A stretch of DNA of 64,000 nucleotides from JAXDAY01 sp034679345 (GTDB taxonomy: Bacteria > Eisenbacteria > RBG-16-71-46 > CAIMUX01 > VGJL01): contig JAXDAY010000019.1 in NCBI GenBank assembly GCA_034679345.1, positions 204,304 to 268,303 of the forward strand, read 5' to 3'. Under the pieces are notes generated by a model. It was given only the letters and a program-made list of their open reading frames with translations, had not been told where the DNA came from and made no database searches. Within the stretch, counting starts at the first letter, position 1. Every line of letters starts with the position of its first letter. The translations under genes and the position numbers were made by a program. Shown here piece after piece: positions 45,782-54,938 of this stretch.

Positions 45782-46600
45782 GTGGCGGAGCATGAGATGA
45801 GCGTACGGCGAGCCTGTGCCGCCGTCGGCCTTTCCCGGACGAGCTACTACCGTGGTTGTGAACGGGAAGGAACGCGAGACGAGCCGGTCATCGGTGCCCT
45901 GAACGAGCTGGTCGAAAGGCACCAGCGATGGGGATTCTGGAAGTGCTTTGACAGGTTGCGGCTGGATGGCAAGCCTTGGAATCACAAGCGCGTCTGGCGC
46001 GTGTACTGCCGGATGCGCCTGAATCTCCCGCGGCGGACGAAGCGACGAATCCCGACCCGGGAGCCCCAAACGTTGGAGGTGGCGGCAGCGGTGAATGAGA
46101 TCTGGGCAATGGACTTCATGACAGACACGCTCTACAACGGACGGCGGTTCCGGACGCTGAACATCCTCGACGAGGGTGTCCGGGAGGCCCTCGACATCGT
46201 CATCGACACCTCGATTCCCTCGGGCCGGGTCGTCCGAGTCTTGGAGCAACTGAAGGACTGGCGCGGGTTACCGCGGGCAATTCGTGTCGACAACGGGCCG
46301 GAGCTCATTTCTGATGTGTTCTTCGACTGGTGCAAGGCGCATGACATCGACGTGCGCTACATTGAACCCGGGAAACCGGACCAAAACGCATACATTGAGC
46401 GATTCAATCGAAGCTACCGAGAGGAGGTCTTGGACGCCTACCTGTTCGCTGACCTGGACCAGGTAAGGAGCATCACTCGACCATGGCTGAGGACGCACAA
46501 CGACGAACGCCCCCATGATGCCCTTGGTCGGATCCCGCCAACCGCGTTCCGGCGGGCAATCGAGGAGGCCGAACTCTCTAGTTCTGAGTTGTCCACTTGA
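45782..46600 (+). CDS. IS3-family OrfB (DDE integrase-core transposase)
   Basis: A 272-aa catalytic domain. The DDE triad is complete: Asp in IWAMDFMTD, Asp in IRVDNGPEL, Glu in NAYIERFNRSYREE. The N-terminal HTH_21-like segment has MSVRRACAAVGLSRTSYYR. The open frame continues upstream into the frameshift region, so the functional protein is probably OrfAB and this GTG start may be rarely used. Intact, so the element may still be mobile. Confidence 0.93.
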   Translation: MAEHEMSVRRACAAVGLSRTSYYRGCEREGTRDEPVIGALNELVERHQRWGFWKCFDRLRLDGKPWNHKRVWRVYCRMRLNLPRRTKRRIPTREPQTLEVAAAVNEIWAMDFMTDTLYNGRRFRTLNILDEGVREALDIVIDTSIPSGRVVRVLEQLKDWRGLPRAIRVDNGPELISDVFFDWCKAHDIDVRYIEPGKPDQNAYIERFNRSYREEVLDAYLFADLDQVRSITRPWLRTHNDERPHDALGRIPPTAFRRAIEEAELSSSELST

Positions 46601-46614
46601 CGGGGGAGCTTACG
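46588..46614 (-). repeat. IS3 right inverted repeat
   Basis: Ends AGCTTACG, complementary to the left end. It overlaps the last 13 bases of orfB, including the stop codon. Confidence 0.7.
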
Positions 46615-46628
46615 GTTAAGCGGGAGAC

Positions 46629-47381
46629 ATGAAGGACAGCCGGAACACACTTCGCCTGTACGACGACCTCGCTTGGCTGTGGCCGATCTGGGGCGACCCA
46701 GAGGACTACACCGACTACTGCAACCACGTGACTCATGTCATCCGTGAGCACGCAGGTATCCCCGTCAACTCCCTGTTGGATATTGGGTGCGGCGGCGGGA
46801 AGAACGTCTTCAATCTCAAGCGCAACTACCATGTCACTGGCCTCGATCTGAGTCCACCCATGCTGGAGTTGGCGCGGCAGCTGAACCCCGAATGCGAGTT
46901 CGTGCATGCCGACATGCGCACCTTCGACCTGGGTCGGACATTTGATGCCGTGCTACTGGATGACGCGATCACGTACATGACGACAAGAGCGGACCTGCGA
47001 TCGGCGTTTGCGTCAGCCTGGCGGCATCTGAATCCCGGCGGGGTCATGGTCGTCAATCCGGACGAGACGAAGGAGACGTTCCTCCAGAATCGGACGGTGG
47101 TGACTCCAGCCGGAGGCGCGAGGCCGGCCCACGTCGATGTCGTCTTCGTGGAGAATAGCTTCGATCCCGATAGGGAGGATGATCACTATGAGGGAACGAT
47201 GGTCTACCTGATACGAGAACACGGACAGCTGCGAGTGGAGGTCGACCGTCACATCCTCGGTCTCTTTGCCATCGATGCTTGGCGCGCAGCGCTGGCAGAG
47301 GTCGGTTTCGAGATTCGTGAGGAGACGTATGCGGAGCGGGGCAAGAGGTATGTGACGTTTGTCTGCCTGAAGCCGCGGTGA
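46629..47381 (+). CDS. Class I SAM-dependent methyltransferase
   Basis: A 250-aa cytosolic methyltransferase with a canonical AdoMet fold. Motif I is LLDIGCGGGKNVF, the acidic residue for the ribose is in VTGLDLSPPMLELA, and FVHADMRTFDL and RHLNPGGVMVVNPDE complete the fold. ATG 46629 follows GCGGGAG. The start lies 14 bases from the IS3 end, so its native promoter has been displaced and expression may now depend on the IS. It resembles small-molecule or natural-product methyltransferases, but the substrate is not predictable. Unrelated in sequence detail to the methyltransferase at 3954. Confidence 0.88.
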   Translation: MKDSRNTLRLYDDLAWLWPIWGDPEDYTDYCNHVTHVIREHAGIPVNSLLDIGCGGGKNVFNLKRNYHVTGLDLSPPMLELARQLNPECEFVHADMRTFDLGRTFDAVLLDDAITYMTTRADLRSAFASAWRHLNPGGVMVVNPDETKETFLQNRTVVTPAGGARPAHVDVVFVENSFDPDREDDHYEGTMVYLIREHGQLRVEVDRHILGLFAIDAWRAALAEVGFEIREETYAERGKRYVTFVCLKPR

Positions 47382-47512
47382 GATGGAAGCTGGACTACTG
47401 CATTCACCAGACGGGGCAGGCTGCGAGCGGCCCGGTTGGGCCGAGTCCGCTGGGGTCATCCCGCCCCGCTGGTGATGCGTTCGTTCGGCGCCAGAAAGCG
47501 AGAGGAACAAAC

Positions 47513-48211
47513 ATGTCCGACGACTCCGTTCGCCCTTGGCGGTACCTCCTGCTGGGAATCGCGACCTTTCTGCTGCTGGGCGCTGACCTGGCATCCGTTG
47601 TCGTGGCGAAGTTGCTCGATGGGCGGACGGCCTCCGATCCCCGGCTCTGGAGCACGAACTGGTATGCGACCGTGGGGGGATTCGTCTGCTCGATCGCGAT
47701 CTGGTCGGCGTGGGTGAGCGTGGTGCTGGGATGGAGCAGGAGACGTCGAGTGCTTGAGTCGCTCGTTCGCACGCGGTCCGGGTCGAAGGCATGGGCAGTC
47801 GTGCTTGCCGGCGCGGTGGTGTTGGGGTTCATCGGATGGGCTGAGGCGCGGGCGTCGGGCAGCGGCTTCCCGAGCATCGTGGCGGAGCACGGAGGTTTCG
47901 TTGGGCTCTACGGTGATCGAGGGACGGCAGTCACGGTGTTCCAGTACCTGTATTATCTTCTCGAATCGGCGATGGTTCTGGCGCTTGTCTCTTTGTTCCA
48001 GCGCGCGGGGGAGAAGTGGACGCGTCACGCGCTGATTCCCTGGGGTGGCATCGCGCTCTCGCTCTCTTGGGGGTCAGCTCACCTGGGCACGCATCCCGAA
48101 GGCGCCGCTATTGTGATGCTGATCGCCCTGATCTACGGTGTCGCATTCGTTCTGGCCGAGAAGAGCGCGCCCGCCACACTGGCGCTCGTGTATCTGGGCT
48201 TCGTCTTGTGA
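47513..48211 (+). CDS. Polytopic membrane protein, CPBP-like
   Basis: A 232-aa protein with about six hydrophobic helices. ATG 47513 follows AGAGGA. The C-terminal helices resemble the CPBP/Abi intramembrane protease family: YLYYLLESAMVLALVSLF occupies the place of the EExxxR motif, and WGSAHLGTHPEGAAIV resembles the later His motif. The glutamate pair is reduced to E-S and the arginine is absent, so peptidase activity is doubtful. It may be a degenerate CPBP protein or an unrelated membrane protein. It follows the methyltransferase on the same strand by 131 bases. Confidence 0.55.
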   Translation: MSDDSVRPWRYLLLGIATFLLLGADLASVVVAKLLDGRTASDPRLWSTNWYATVGGFVCSIAIWSAWVSVVLGWSRRRRVLESLVRTRSGSKAWAVVLAGAVVLGFIGWAEARASGSGFPSIVAEHGGFVGLYGDRGTAVTVFQYLYYLLESAMVLALVSLFQRAGEKWTRHALIPWGGIALSLSWGSAHLGTHPEGAAIVMLIALIYGVAFVLAEKSAPATLALVYLGFVL

Positions 48212-48339
48212 CCTGGGCAGAGAGACGCTGCGATGATCGGTAGCGCCTGACTAGAGCATGCAGCGGATGGCGCTGCGGGTCCCCGCTGATGCTCAGCGTT
48301 CGACCCAAATGTGGCGCAGCACCGGATGGAGCGCGTGTC

Positions 48340-49419
48340 TCATTGGCGGACGAAGACGAAGCGCGCGGTCGCGGCGGGGTAGTCCACGGTCACCCGAAAG
48401 AACGATAGAGCGTTGCCGCCGAGGGCGCCGTCCACGCGGCGATCCATGAACTGCGACATGTACTGATGGAAGTTGGCATCGGGACGCTCGGTGAACCACA
48501 CCGGGCCGACGGTGAAGCCGGCGATGTCGATCCGCGGCACCTCGATCACTCGGATGCCGGGGACGATCTGGTCGGCATTGTCGATCACCCGCCAGTCGGG
48601 ATGGCGCTCGCGCCAGCGGTCCAGAACCTCCTTCGTGATGAAGCTGGTCGCCCTGACGGCGGGCGCCGAGTCGCCGATGGCCGCGAGGGCCGAGGCGCTC
48701 AGGTTGCCCGTGGCCCCGGTGTCGAAGAGGAGTTGAAGGGTGTCGCCCTCGACCACGGCTACGATGCGAGGGAACGAGGATTCCCGCTTCCCGCTCGAGT
48801 CGGTGCGGAAGCCCAGTGGCGCGGTGTGCGCTCCGGGTTCGGGTGGCGGGGCCGCTTCGTGGAGCAGCAGCTTGCGCGCTGGATAGTCGAAGGTCCACAC
48901 GCGGTCGGCGAACCACGCCTGGCCGAGCATCCCCTCGAAGGGGATGCCGCCGCCCGGAGGCGGCTGCACGATCGGTACCCGGCGGTCGGGCATGCCGAGG
49001 GGTTCCGGGAAGGTCGTGTCGGCCGCGATCTCGCGTAGCGCGACGCTGCTCGAATCCTCGATGCCTGCGCGCTGCGCGACCTCGCGCAGGAGGAGCAGCC
49101 CTCCGCCGGTGTCGGTGTACAGGTGCAGCGTGTCACCGCCGCGCGTAGCGACGTCCACAAAGATGCGATCGGCGACGAACCGGGCCGGGAGCTCCACCGC
49201 CGGGCGACTCGGCAGGGCCATGACGCTGCTCCACAGCGCAACCCCTGCGATGAGACTCGCTATGGCCACCCTGGTGAAGATGCGGGCGATCAGCTTGTCG
49301 ACGCTGTAGCCGTGGCGGCTCTCGCGCGGGGAGAGCGGCACGAGATGCGCCTCGAGTTTCTCGATGAGGTCCCGGGCATCGGCGGTGTCGGGGCGCTCGG
49401 GTGCGATGACGGTGGCCAT
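48340..49419 (-). CDS. Membrane-anchored two-lobed retropepsin-like aspartic protease
   Basis: A 359-aa protein. The first ~45 residues are cytosolic, then one hydrophobic anchor (ARIFTRVAIASLIAGVALWSSVMA), then two successive retropepsin-like beta domains. The first has YTDTGGGLLLL and the second LLFDTGATGNLSA, the two Asp-Thr-Gly signatures of an aspartic protease. Most bacterial retropepsins have one DTG and must dimerise; a single chain with two DTG lobes could form a pepsin-like active site on its own. Each lobe has a later hydrophobic-hydrophobic-Gly segment (GMLGQAW and GALGGNAL). Start ATG 49419 lacks an obvious ribosome site. The active domain should face the periplasm. Confidence 0.75.
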   Translation of the reverse strand: MATVIAPERPDTADARDLIEKLEAHLVPLSPRESRHGYSVDKLIARIFTRVAIASLIAGVALWSSVMALPSRPAVELPARFVADRIFVDVATRGGDTLHLYTDTGGGLLLLREVAQRAGIEDSSSVALREIAADTTFPEPLGMPDRRVPIVQPPPGGGIPFEGMLGQAWFADRVWTFDYPARKLLLHEAAPPPEPGAHTAPLGFRTDSSGKRESSFPRIVAVVEGDTLQLLFDTGATGNLSASALAAIGDSAPAVRATSFITKEVLDRWRERHPDWRVIDNADQIVPGIRVIEVPRIDIAGFTVGPVWFTERPDANFHQYMSQFMDRRVDGALGGNALSFFRVTVDYPAATARFVFVRQ

Positions 49420-49583
49420 GGGATCGGATGGTACCGTTCGCCAGGGGCACGGTCATTCAGCCTTTGTTCCGGGCTACTGCCGGGTTTCCTTCAGCAAACA
49501 GGAATTTCGTCGTGCACAAGAGAAAAGGCTCGACAAAAGGGCAAGACGGTTCGAATTGACGTGATTTCCGCCGGGAAATCGAA

Positions 49584-49589
49584 TATAAT
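49584..49589 (+). promoter_or_regulatory. Candidate -10 element upstream of the subtilase gene
   Basis: A perfect TATAAT in an AT-rich patch, 85 bases before the GTG start. No good -35 is at 17-bp spacing; TTGACG lies 22 bases upstream, which is too far for a standard sigma-70 promoter. Confidence 0.35.
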
Positions 49590-49674
49590 TGATGCTGCTA
49601 ACGGCTGCCGGCGCGCGTGAGACTCGCGCCGGGCTTGCATCGTCTGTTGCTCCAAGGAAAAAAGGAGGCAACCA

Positions 49675-52047
49675 GTGCGGAAGCAAGTCTTCCTCTGCGT
49701 CATTGTCATCTCCCTGCTGGGCCTTGCCCTCGAATCAACGCATGCTCGGGTCGTTGACCTTGAGGCATACCGATTCGACGCCGCGATTGGAGAACCGGTC
49801 CTGCCCGCGAACCTGACGGTGGCGCCGGGTGGAGCCGACTATGGCTACTTCATCGTGCAGACGAACACGCCAATTGCAGCGGCATGGCGGGGAAGTCTGG
49901 AAGCCGCCGGAGCCACGATCTACGGCTACGTGCCCGAGTTCGCATTTCTGGTGGGGATGGACGCTGTCGCGCAGGCGCGCGTGGCCTCCCTGACCGGAAC
50001 GAGCTGGGTCGGGGCGTTTCATCCCGCCTACAAGATTGCCCCGGGAATCGGCACGCGCGCGTTCGTTTCTCCGGAGCGGCAGGCGGATCCGAACGTTCGC
50101 TTGATCGTGCGGGTCTTCCGCAACCTGGATGACGTCGCCACCCAGATCGAGGCGCTCGGCGGCCGCATCCTCGATCGCACGGACGATGGTTTCTCGCGCC
50201 GCCTGGTGGTGGGCGCCGCGCCAGCCAGCGTCCCTGACATTGCGCGGATTCTGGATGTCTGGTGGATCGAGGAGCTGCCGGAGTTCCGGACGCAGAACAA
50301 CACGACCAAGTGGGTCGTTCAGTCGAACGTGAGCGGCCAGACCCCGATCTGGGACCAGGGAATCCACGGAGAGAACCAGATCGTGACCATGATGGACACT
50401 GGCCTCGACTACAACAGCTGCTGGTTCCGTGAGATCGGCAACGCCGTGCCGGGCCCGGCGCACCGAAAGGTGATCGATTACACGCTCTATGGCGGCAGCA
50501 CATACGATGGCTGCGACACCGGGCACGGCTCCCATGTCGCAGGCACCGTCTGTGGCGATCAGTCCTACATCAACGCCGGCAACTACAACTACAACGGCAT
50601 GGCCTACAAGGCGAAGATCACGGTGCAGGACGTCGGCTCGGATGACTGGACCGCCTGCAACCTGGGCACACTGAACGTGCCGAGCAGCCTCACCGCGGCG
50701 TTCAACGCCAGCTACGGTCTGAACGCCCGCGTCCATACGAACTCCTGGGGGAGCACGGCAAACGCCTACGACAGCTTCTGCGTGGACGTCGACAACGCGA
50801 GCTGGAACCATAAGGATTTCCTGATCTGCTTCGCAAACGGCAACTCCGGCCCAAACGGCAGCACCGTCGGCTCGCCGGCGACTGCGAAGGACTGCGTGAG
50901 CGTCGGCGCGACCCGGCAAGCGTCGCAGCAGGATGTGATGGCGAGCTACTCGAGCCGGGGACCCACCGCGGACAACCGATACAAGCCGACGGTGACTGCG
51001 CCTGGCGGTGAGGACCCGACCTTCATCACCTCTGTCGACAACGATCCGGGTAGTCCTCCGAACGCGACCTGCGCTACCGCCTCGAACCCGTTCCAGGGCA
51101 CCTCGATGGCGACTCCGGCGGTGGCGGGCTCCGCCTTGAATGTTCGCCAGTACTATGTCGACGGCTTCTACCCGCAAGGGGTGACCGGAGGCGATCCGCT
51201 CGCCCCGAGCGCGGCCCTCGTGAAAGCGACGCTCGTTTCCAGTACGGATGACATGAGCACCTCTGACATCCCGAACAACAACGAGGGCTGGGGCCGCATC
51301 TTCCTTGACAACACGCTCTACTTCGAAGGCGACACGCGCGAGCTGATCGCGGAGGACGTGACGCCGGGCTTGAGTACGGGCGGCGTCTGGACGCGGGACT
51401 TCGAAGTCGACGCATCGAGCGAGCCCCTGGTCGTGACACTGGTCTGGAGCGACTACCCGGGCACGCAAGGGTCTGGGATCAAGCTCGTGAACGACCTTGA
51501 CCTGGTCGTCATCCCGCCCGGGGGCACGCAGTATCTGGGGAATGTCTTCAGCGGTGGATTCTCAACCACTGGAGGCTCCGCGGACCGGCTGAATGTCGAG
51601 GAGTGTGTGCGCGTCAACAGCCCGCCGACCGGGGCCTGGCGCGTGCGCGTGAGCGGCTACAACGTCCCGCATGGGCCGCAGCCCTTCGCGGTCGTGGTCA
51701 ACGGCGCCTTTCTCCACTGGCCCCCGGACGGCGGCGCCTCGGCGGAAGATCTTCCGGTCTTGGCGAGCGGCGCATTCATCGCGGCCGCACCGAATCCGGT
51801 GACCGGCGTGACGAAGCTGCATTACGCGCTGCCTGCAGACTATGTCGGACGCGTGCAGGTCGTCGTGGTCGACGTTGCGGGTCGCACAGTGCGTGAACTC
51901 GTCGACAAGGGTCAGCGATCCGGTTCGTACCGCGTCACCTGGGACGGGCGGGATGATCTCGGCCGGCCCGTCCCGGCAGGGACCTATTTCGGAAAGCTCG
52001 TGTCGGAAACCGGGTCCGCGACCGCCAAGATCATCGTGCTGCGGTAA
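49675..52047 (+). CDS. Secreted S8 subtilisin-like serine peptidase with sorting tail
   Basis: A 790-aa exported protease. GTG 49675 follows AAAGGAGG and begins a signal peptide (RKQVFLCVIVISLLGLALES). A pro-region of ~200 residues precedes the catalytic domain. The Asp-His-Ser triad is visible: Asp in VTMMDTGLDYN, His in DTGHGSHVAGTVCG, Ser in QGTSMATPAVAG, with Asn in FANGNSGPNG. A proprotein-convertase-like beta domain follows (LVWSDYPGTQG). The final ~80 residues are a FlgD-like sorting domain (APNPVTGVTKLHY, VVDVAGRTVRELV, GRPVPAGTYFGKLV), the same kind as in the C25 peptidase at 79-3756. A likely extracellular scavenging protease. Confidence 0.93.
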   Translation: MRKQVFLCVIVISLLGLALESTHARVVDLEAYRFDAAIGEPVLPANLTVAPGGADYGYFIVQTNTPIAAAWRGSLEAAGATIYGYVPEFAFLVGMDAVAQARVASLTGTSWVGAFHPAYKIAPGIGTRAFVSPERQADPNVRLIVRVFRNLDDVATQIEALGGRILDRTDDGFSRRLVVGAAPASVPDIARILDVWWIEELPEFRTQNNTTKWVVQSNVSGQTPIWDQGIHGENQIVTMMDTGLDYNSCWFREIGNAVPGPAHRKVIDYTLYGGSTYDGCDTGHGSHVAGTVCGDQSYINAGNYNYNGMAYKAKITVQDVGSDDWTACNLGTLNVPSSLTAAFNASYGLNARVHTNSWGSTANAYDSFCVDVDNASWNHKDFLICFANGNSGPNGSTVGSPATAKDCVSVGATRQASQQDVMASYSSRGPTADNRYKPTVTAPGGEDPTFITSVDNDPGSPPNATCATASNPFQGTSMATPAVAGSALNVRQYYVDGFYPQGVTGGDPLAPSAALVKATLVSSTDDMSTSDIPNNNEGWGRIFLDNTLYFEGDTRELIAEDVTPGLSTGGVWTRDFEVDASSEPLVVTLVWSDYPGTQGSGIKLVNDLDLVVIPPGGTQYLGNVFSGGFSTTGGSADRLNVEECVRVNSPPTGAWRVRVSGYNVPHGPQPFAVVVNGAFLHWPPDGGASAEDLPVLASGAFIAAAPNPVTGVTKLHYALPADYVGRVQVVVVDVAGRTVRELVDKGQRSGSYRVTWDGRDDLGRPVPAGTYFGKLVSETGSATAKIIVLR

Positions 52048-52206
52048 CGCCATCGAGCTCGGCGCTACGTCACGCGCCCCGCGTCATTGACGGCGGTCGT
52101 CCTCTGGAAAGGGGACGTCCGCCGTTTCCCTCCGGACGGGCGGGCAATCGCGCGATGGTGGCAGCCGCTGGCATCGGGTAGGATGCCGCCGAGTCCGGGA
52201 GGGGGG

Positions 52207-54834
52207 ATGGACGCGACGCCAAGGCCGCGCACGAACGGGATCCGCGCGATCGAGGAATCGACGACGAGCGGTTGGGCGTGGGCTGCGCTGCTCTTCGGCT
52301 GGATCCTGGCCCGCAATCTCCTCGAAGGCGTCCTGGAGCGGCCGCATCAACTCGGGTTCGATGGACGGCAGGATCTCTCCTTCGCGATGGTCTTCCTGCA
52401 CTTCCCGCTCTTCTATCTCGCGGTCTTCCTTGGTCTCGTGCTCTGGCTCCATTGCCTCACTCGCCGGCCGGTCGCCGGCGTCGCCCGTGTCGTCACCATC
52501 GGATACGCGATCCTGCCGATCGCGCCGATCGCCGACGCGATCATCTCGGGGGGACGAGGCTACGATCTGAAATACCTGCTCGGCTTCGGCTCGGTCTTGG
52601 TCCGTTTCTGGGACCCGGCTGCGCCGATGAGCGAGGTCTCGCCCGGACAGCGCGTCGAGATCGCGCTAGCCGTCCTTCTCTGCGGCGCCTATGCGTGGAT
52701 CGCGATGCGGCGCACTGGCCCGAGGGCTGAAGCTGGCCGCCGCGCATGGAGCCGACCGGTAGTTGCGCTCCTCGCCGCGACGGGCGCGTTTATGATCATG
52801 GCCCTTGCCGGCGCCTGGCCCTCTCTGTTCGCCAAGCTGGGGGCGGCGGGATCCTACGGGAACGAAGGATCCTACCTGGCTGCGTTTCGGCTCCGCGGCC
52901 TGGTGGTGGAAGAGAGCCGCCGCCTCGCGGTCGTCATGGCTCTGCCGTTCCTCGTCGGCGCAGTTGCCTTCGCATGGCGTCTGAACGCGTCTCGGTTTGT
53001 CGCCTTCCTGCGCGCAGTCAGCTGGTTACGGCTGGCCTACTACTCCGGACTCGTTCTGGCGGGATATTGGCTGGGCCGATTGAGTTACCGCGCGTATCTG
53101 GGCGACTCAGGCAACCCGACGGATGCGGCGGCGGTCGCCATCCTCTGGGCATCCATGGCTGCCGCATACCTGGCCGCACTCGTCTGGAACGACCTCCATG
53201 ATCGCGAGGCGGACCGGATTAACGAGCCTCACCGGCGGCGTGCCGTAGGCGTGCTCTCGGAGGCGACGGCGCGTGGGCTGGCCGTCATCGCCGCGGCGCT
53301 CGCGCTCTTTCTCGCGCTCTGCGTCGGCTACGTGCCGTTTCTTCTGATGACGGCGGTGCTGCTGCTGGCGTGGCTCTACTCCGCGCCCCCGGTTCGCGCG
53401 AAGCGCTGGCCGGGCGTTGCGACCCTCACACTGGGATTCCTCTCGACTCTGTCTCTCGCATCCGGCTACTCGCTCTTCGCCCAGGAGATGACGCTGTCCG
53501 TCTTGCCCTGGCGCGTCGCGGGGTATCTGCTGGTTGGTGTGACGCTTGGATTCACCGCCAAGGATCTCAAGGACACAGTGGGAGATCGCGCCACGGGGGT
53601 CATGACCCTGAGCACACTGCTGCCCGAGGGGACCGCGCGCGGGGTGATGGGGGCGCTGGTCGCAGTCGGATATCTGCTCGGTCCCGCATTTGTGCCACTC
53701 GGTCCGGGGTTCACGATCACGGCGATCCTCTTCGCGGCGGGGAGCGCCTGGGTGACGATGCGCCGGCGGCGACCCGAGGCGCTCCTGCTTGCCGGGTTCA
53801 TGATCTTCGCTGTGTTGTGCCTGGGATTCCTGACGATGCGGCCGGAGATCTTGCGCGACCTGCGCGTGCCAACCGAGCTCCGCGACGGGCACGCGCAGAT
53901 TCGTGCCGCCGAGGAGGATTTGCGGATTGCGCGGCTGTGCGAAGAGGATGCCGCCGCCGCGCTGTGCGTCGGCGATGACGCGCGAGAGGTGGCGGCGCGC
54001 GCATTGGCCACGGTCGATCGCCTCCTGGCGCGGATGCCGGTTTCGGGCGCCATCTCGGCGGAGCCAGCGGGGGAGCGCGTGCGCTTGGTGCGCGCGCAAG
54101 CCGCCGGGTGGCCGATCGCGCGCGAGGATCTCGAGGCTCTGATTCGCTTCCGTCCCCTGCGCGGTGAGTATCGGGATATCGCGCTACGCGCGGCGACGCG
54201 CGCCGTTGACATCGACGCGGCGCGCGCGACCTGCGATGGAACGATCGATCGCTGGGTGCGCCCGGGAGATTTCCTCCGCAATCGCGCCTCGCTTGCCATC
54301 GCCTCCGGAGAGGTCGGGGCATCCGCGGCGCGCGACCTGGCCGCCGCGTTCCGCTTTGGGCAGCGCGAGCCGCTCTGCTGGGTGCTCCTGGGCGATCTTG
54401 CTCTGCGCCGCGGCGAGCCGTCGCCGGCGATCGAAGCCTATTCCCGCGCAGCCCGGTGCGATCCCGAGCTGGCCGAAGCATGGGCCGGCCTTGGGGAGGC
54501 GCAGCACGCGCGCGGAGATCTGGCGGCCGCGTTGGAGGCCTTCGCGCGGGCGCGCACGCTCGCCCCCCGCGATCCCTGGGTGATCAACAACGAAGGCGTG
54601 GCGCTACGCGAAGTGGGCCGCATTGACGAAGCGTTGCGGCGCTTCGAACAGGCCCACGCCCTGGCGCCGGATCTGTTCGAACCGCTCTTCAATCTCGGGA
54701 TCACCTGCGAGCGCCTGAAGCGGCCAGCGGAGGCCCGTCGTTGGTATGCCTTGGCGCGAGGCCTGCGGCCGGGATTCCCTCCGCTCGAGGAGGCCATGGG
54801 GCGTCTGAACCCGGATCGACCTCGCCGTCCTTGA
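52207..54834 (+). CDS. UbiA-type prenyltransferase fused to TPR repeats
   Basis: An 875-aa membrane protein. ATG 52207 follows GGGAGGGGGG. The N-terminal ~270 residues are hydrophobic with no recognised family. The middle (~280-560) is a UbiA prenyltransferase: the first Asp-rich motif is NDLHDREADRINEPHRR and the second DLKDTVGDRATGVMTL, separated by about five membrane helices. The C-terminal ~280 residues hold TPR-like helices (IEAYSRAARCDPELAEAWAG, then LEAFARARTLAPRDPWVINN, then RFEQAHALAPDLFEPLFNLG). Both Mg-binding Asp motifs are intact, so transfer of a prenyl chain is plausible. The fusion with TPR is unusual and suggests a docking role. Acceptor unknown. Confidence 0.85.
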   Translation: MDATPRPRTNGIRAIEESTTSGWAWAALLFGWILARNLLEGVLERPHQLGFDGRQDLSFAMVFLHFPLFYLAVFLGLVLWLHCLTRRPVAGVARVVTIGYAILPIAPIADAIISGGRGYDLKYLLGFGSVLVRFWDPAAPMSEVSPGQRVEIALAVLLCGAYAWIAMRRTGPRAEAGRRAWSRPVVALLAATGAFMIMALAGAWPSLFAKLGAAGSYGNEGSYLAAFRLRGLVVEESRRLAVVMALPFLVGAVAFAWRLNASRFVAFLRAVSWLRLAYYSGLVLAGYWLGRLSYRAYLGDSGNPTDAAAVAILWASMAAAYLAALVWNDLHDREADRINEPHRRRAVGVLSEATARGLAVIAAALALFLALCVGYVPFLLMTAVLLLAWLYSAPPVRAKRWPGVATLTLGFLSTLSLASGYSLFAQEMTLSVLPWRVAGYLLVGVTLGFTAKDLKDTVGDRATGVMTLSTLLPEGTARGVMGALVAVGYLLGPAFVPLGPGFTITAILFAAGSAWVTMRRRRPEALLLAGFMIFAVLCLGFLTMRPEILRDLRVPTELRDGHAQIRAAEEDLRIARLCEEDAAAALCVGDDAREVAARALATVDRLLARMPVSGAISAEPAGERVRLVRAQAAGWPIAREDLEALIRFRPLRGEYRDIALRAATRAVDIDAARATCDGTIDRWVRPGDFLRNRASLAIASGEVGASAARDLAAAFRFGQREPLCWVLLGDLALRRGEPSPAIEAYSRAARCDPELAEAWAGLGEAQHARGDLAAALEAFARARTLAPRDPWVINNEGVALREVGRIDEALRRFEQAHALAPDLFEPLFNLGITCERLKRPAEARRWYALARGLRPGFPPLEEAMGRLNPDRPRRP

Positions 54835-54897
54835 GTTAGGCGACCCCCCAGACTTCCGCACCTGCCCCCCGGTGAACTGCCCGCATTTCAGCGGGTC

Positions 54898-54931
54898 GCC
54901 GGCCCAACCTCCCTTCGGGGCGACGGCCGGC
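54898..54931. repeat. Stable hairpin with inner TTCG tetraloop
   Basis: A 7-bp outer stem (GCCGGCC/GGCCGGC) encloses CCC-TTCG-GGG. It lies between the UbiA-TPR gene and the IstB remnant. No T run follows. It may help end transcription or mark an old IS end. Confidence 0.4.
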
Positions 54932-54938
54932 TCCCCGA

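Larger units (their letters stand above)
45407..46614 (+). mobile_element. IS3-family insertion sequence, apparently complete
   Basis: About 1.2 kb, the usual IS3 size, bounded by imperfect inverted repeats of ~27 bp (45407-45433 and 46588-46614; outer eight bases CGTAAGCT identical). It contains orfA and orfB in the expected -1 relationship with a complete DDE triad. The exact outer ends and target duplication could not be fixed by eye: the pairing extends one base further on each side. It is inserted 14 bases upstream of a methyltransferase start. Confidence 0.85.

Noticed and set aside
49556..49589. TTGACG/TATAAT as a full sigma-70 promoter for the subtilase
   Set aside because: The spacer is 22 bases, too long for a standard promoter, so only the -10 is listed, at low confidence.
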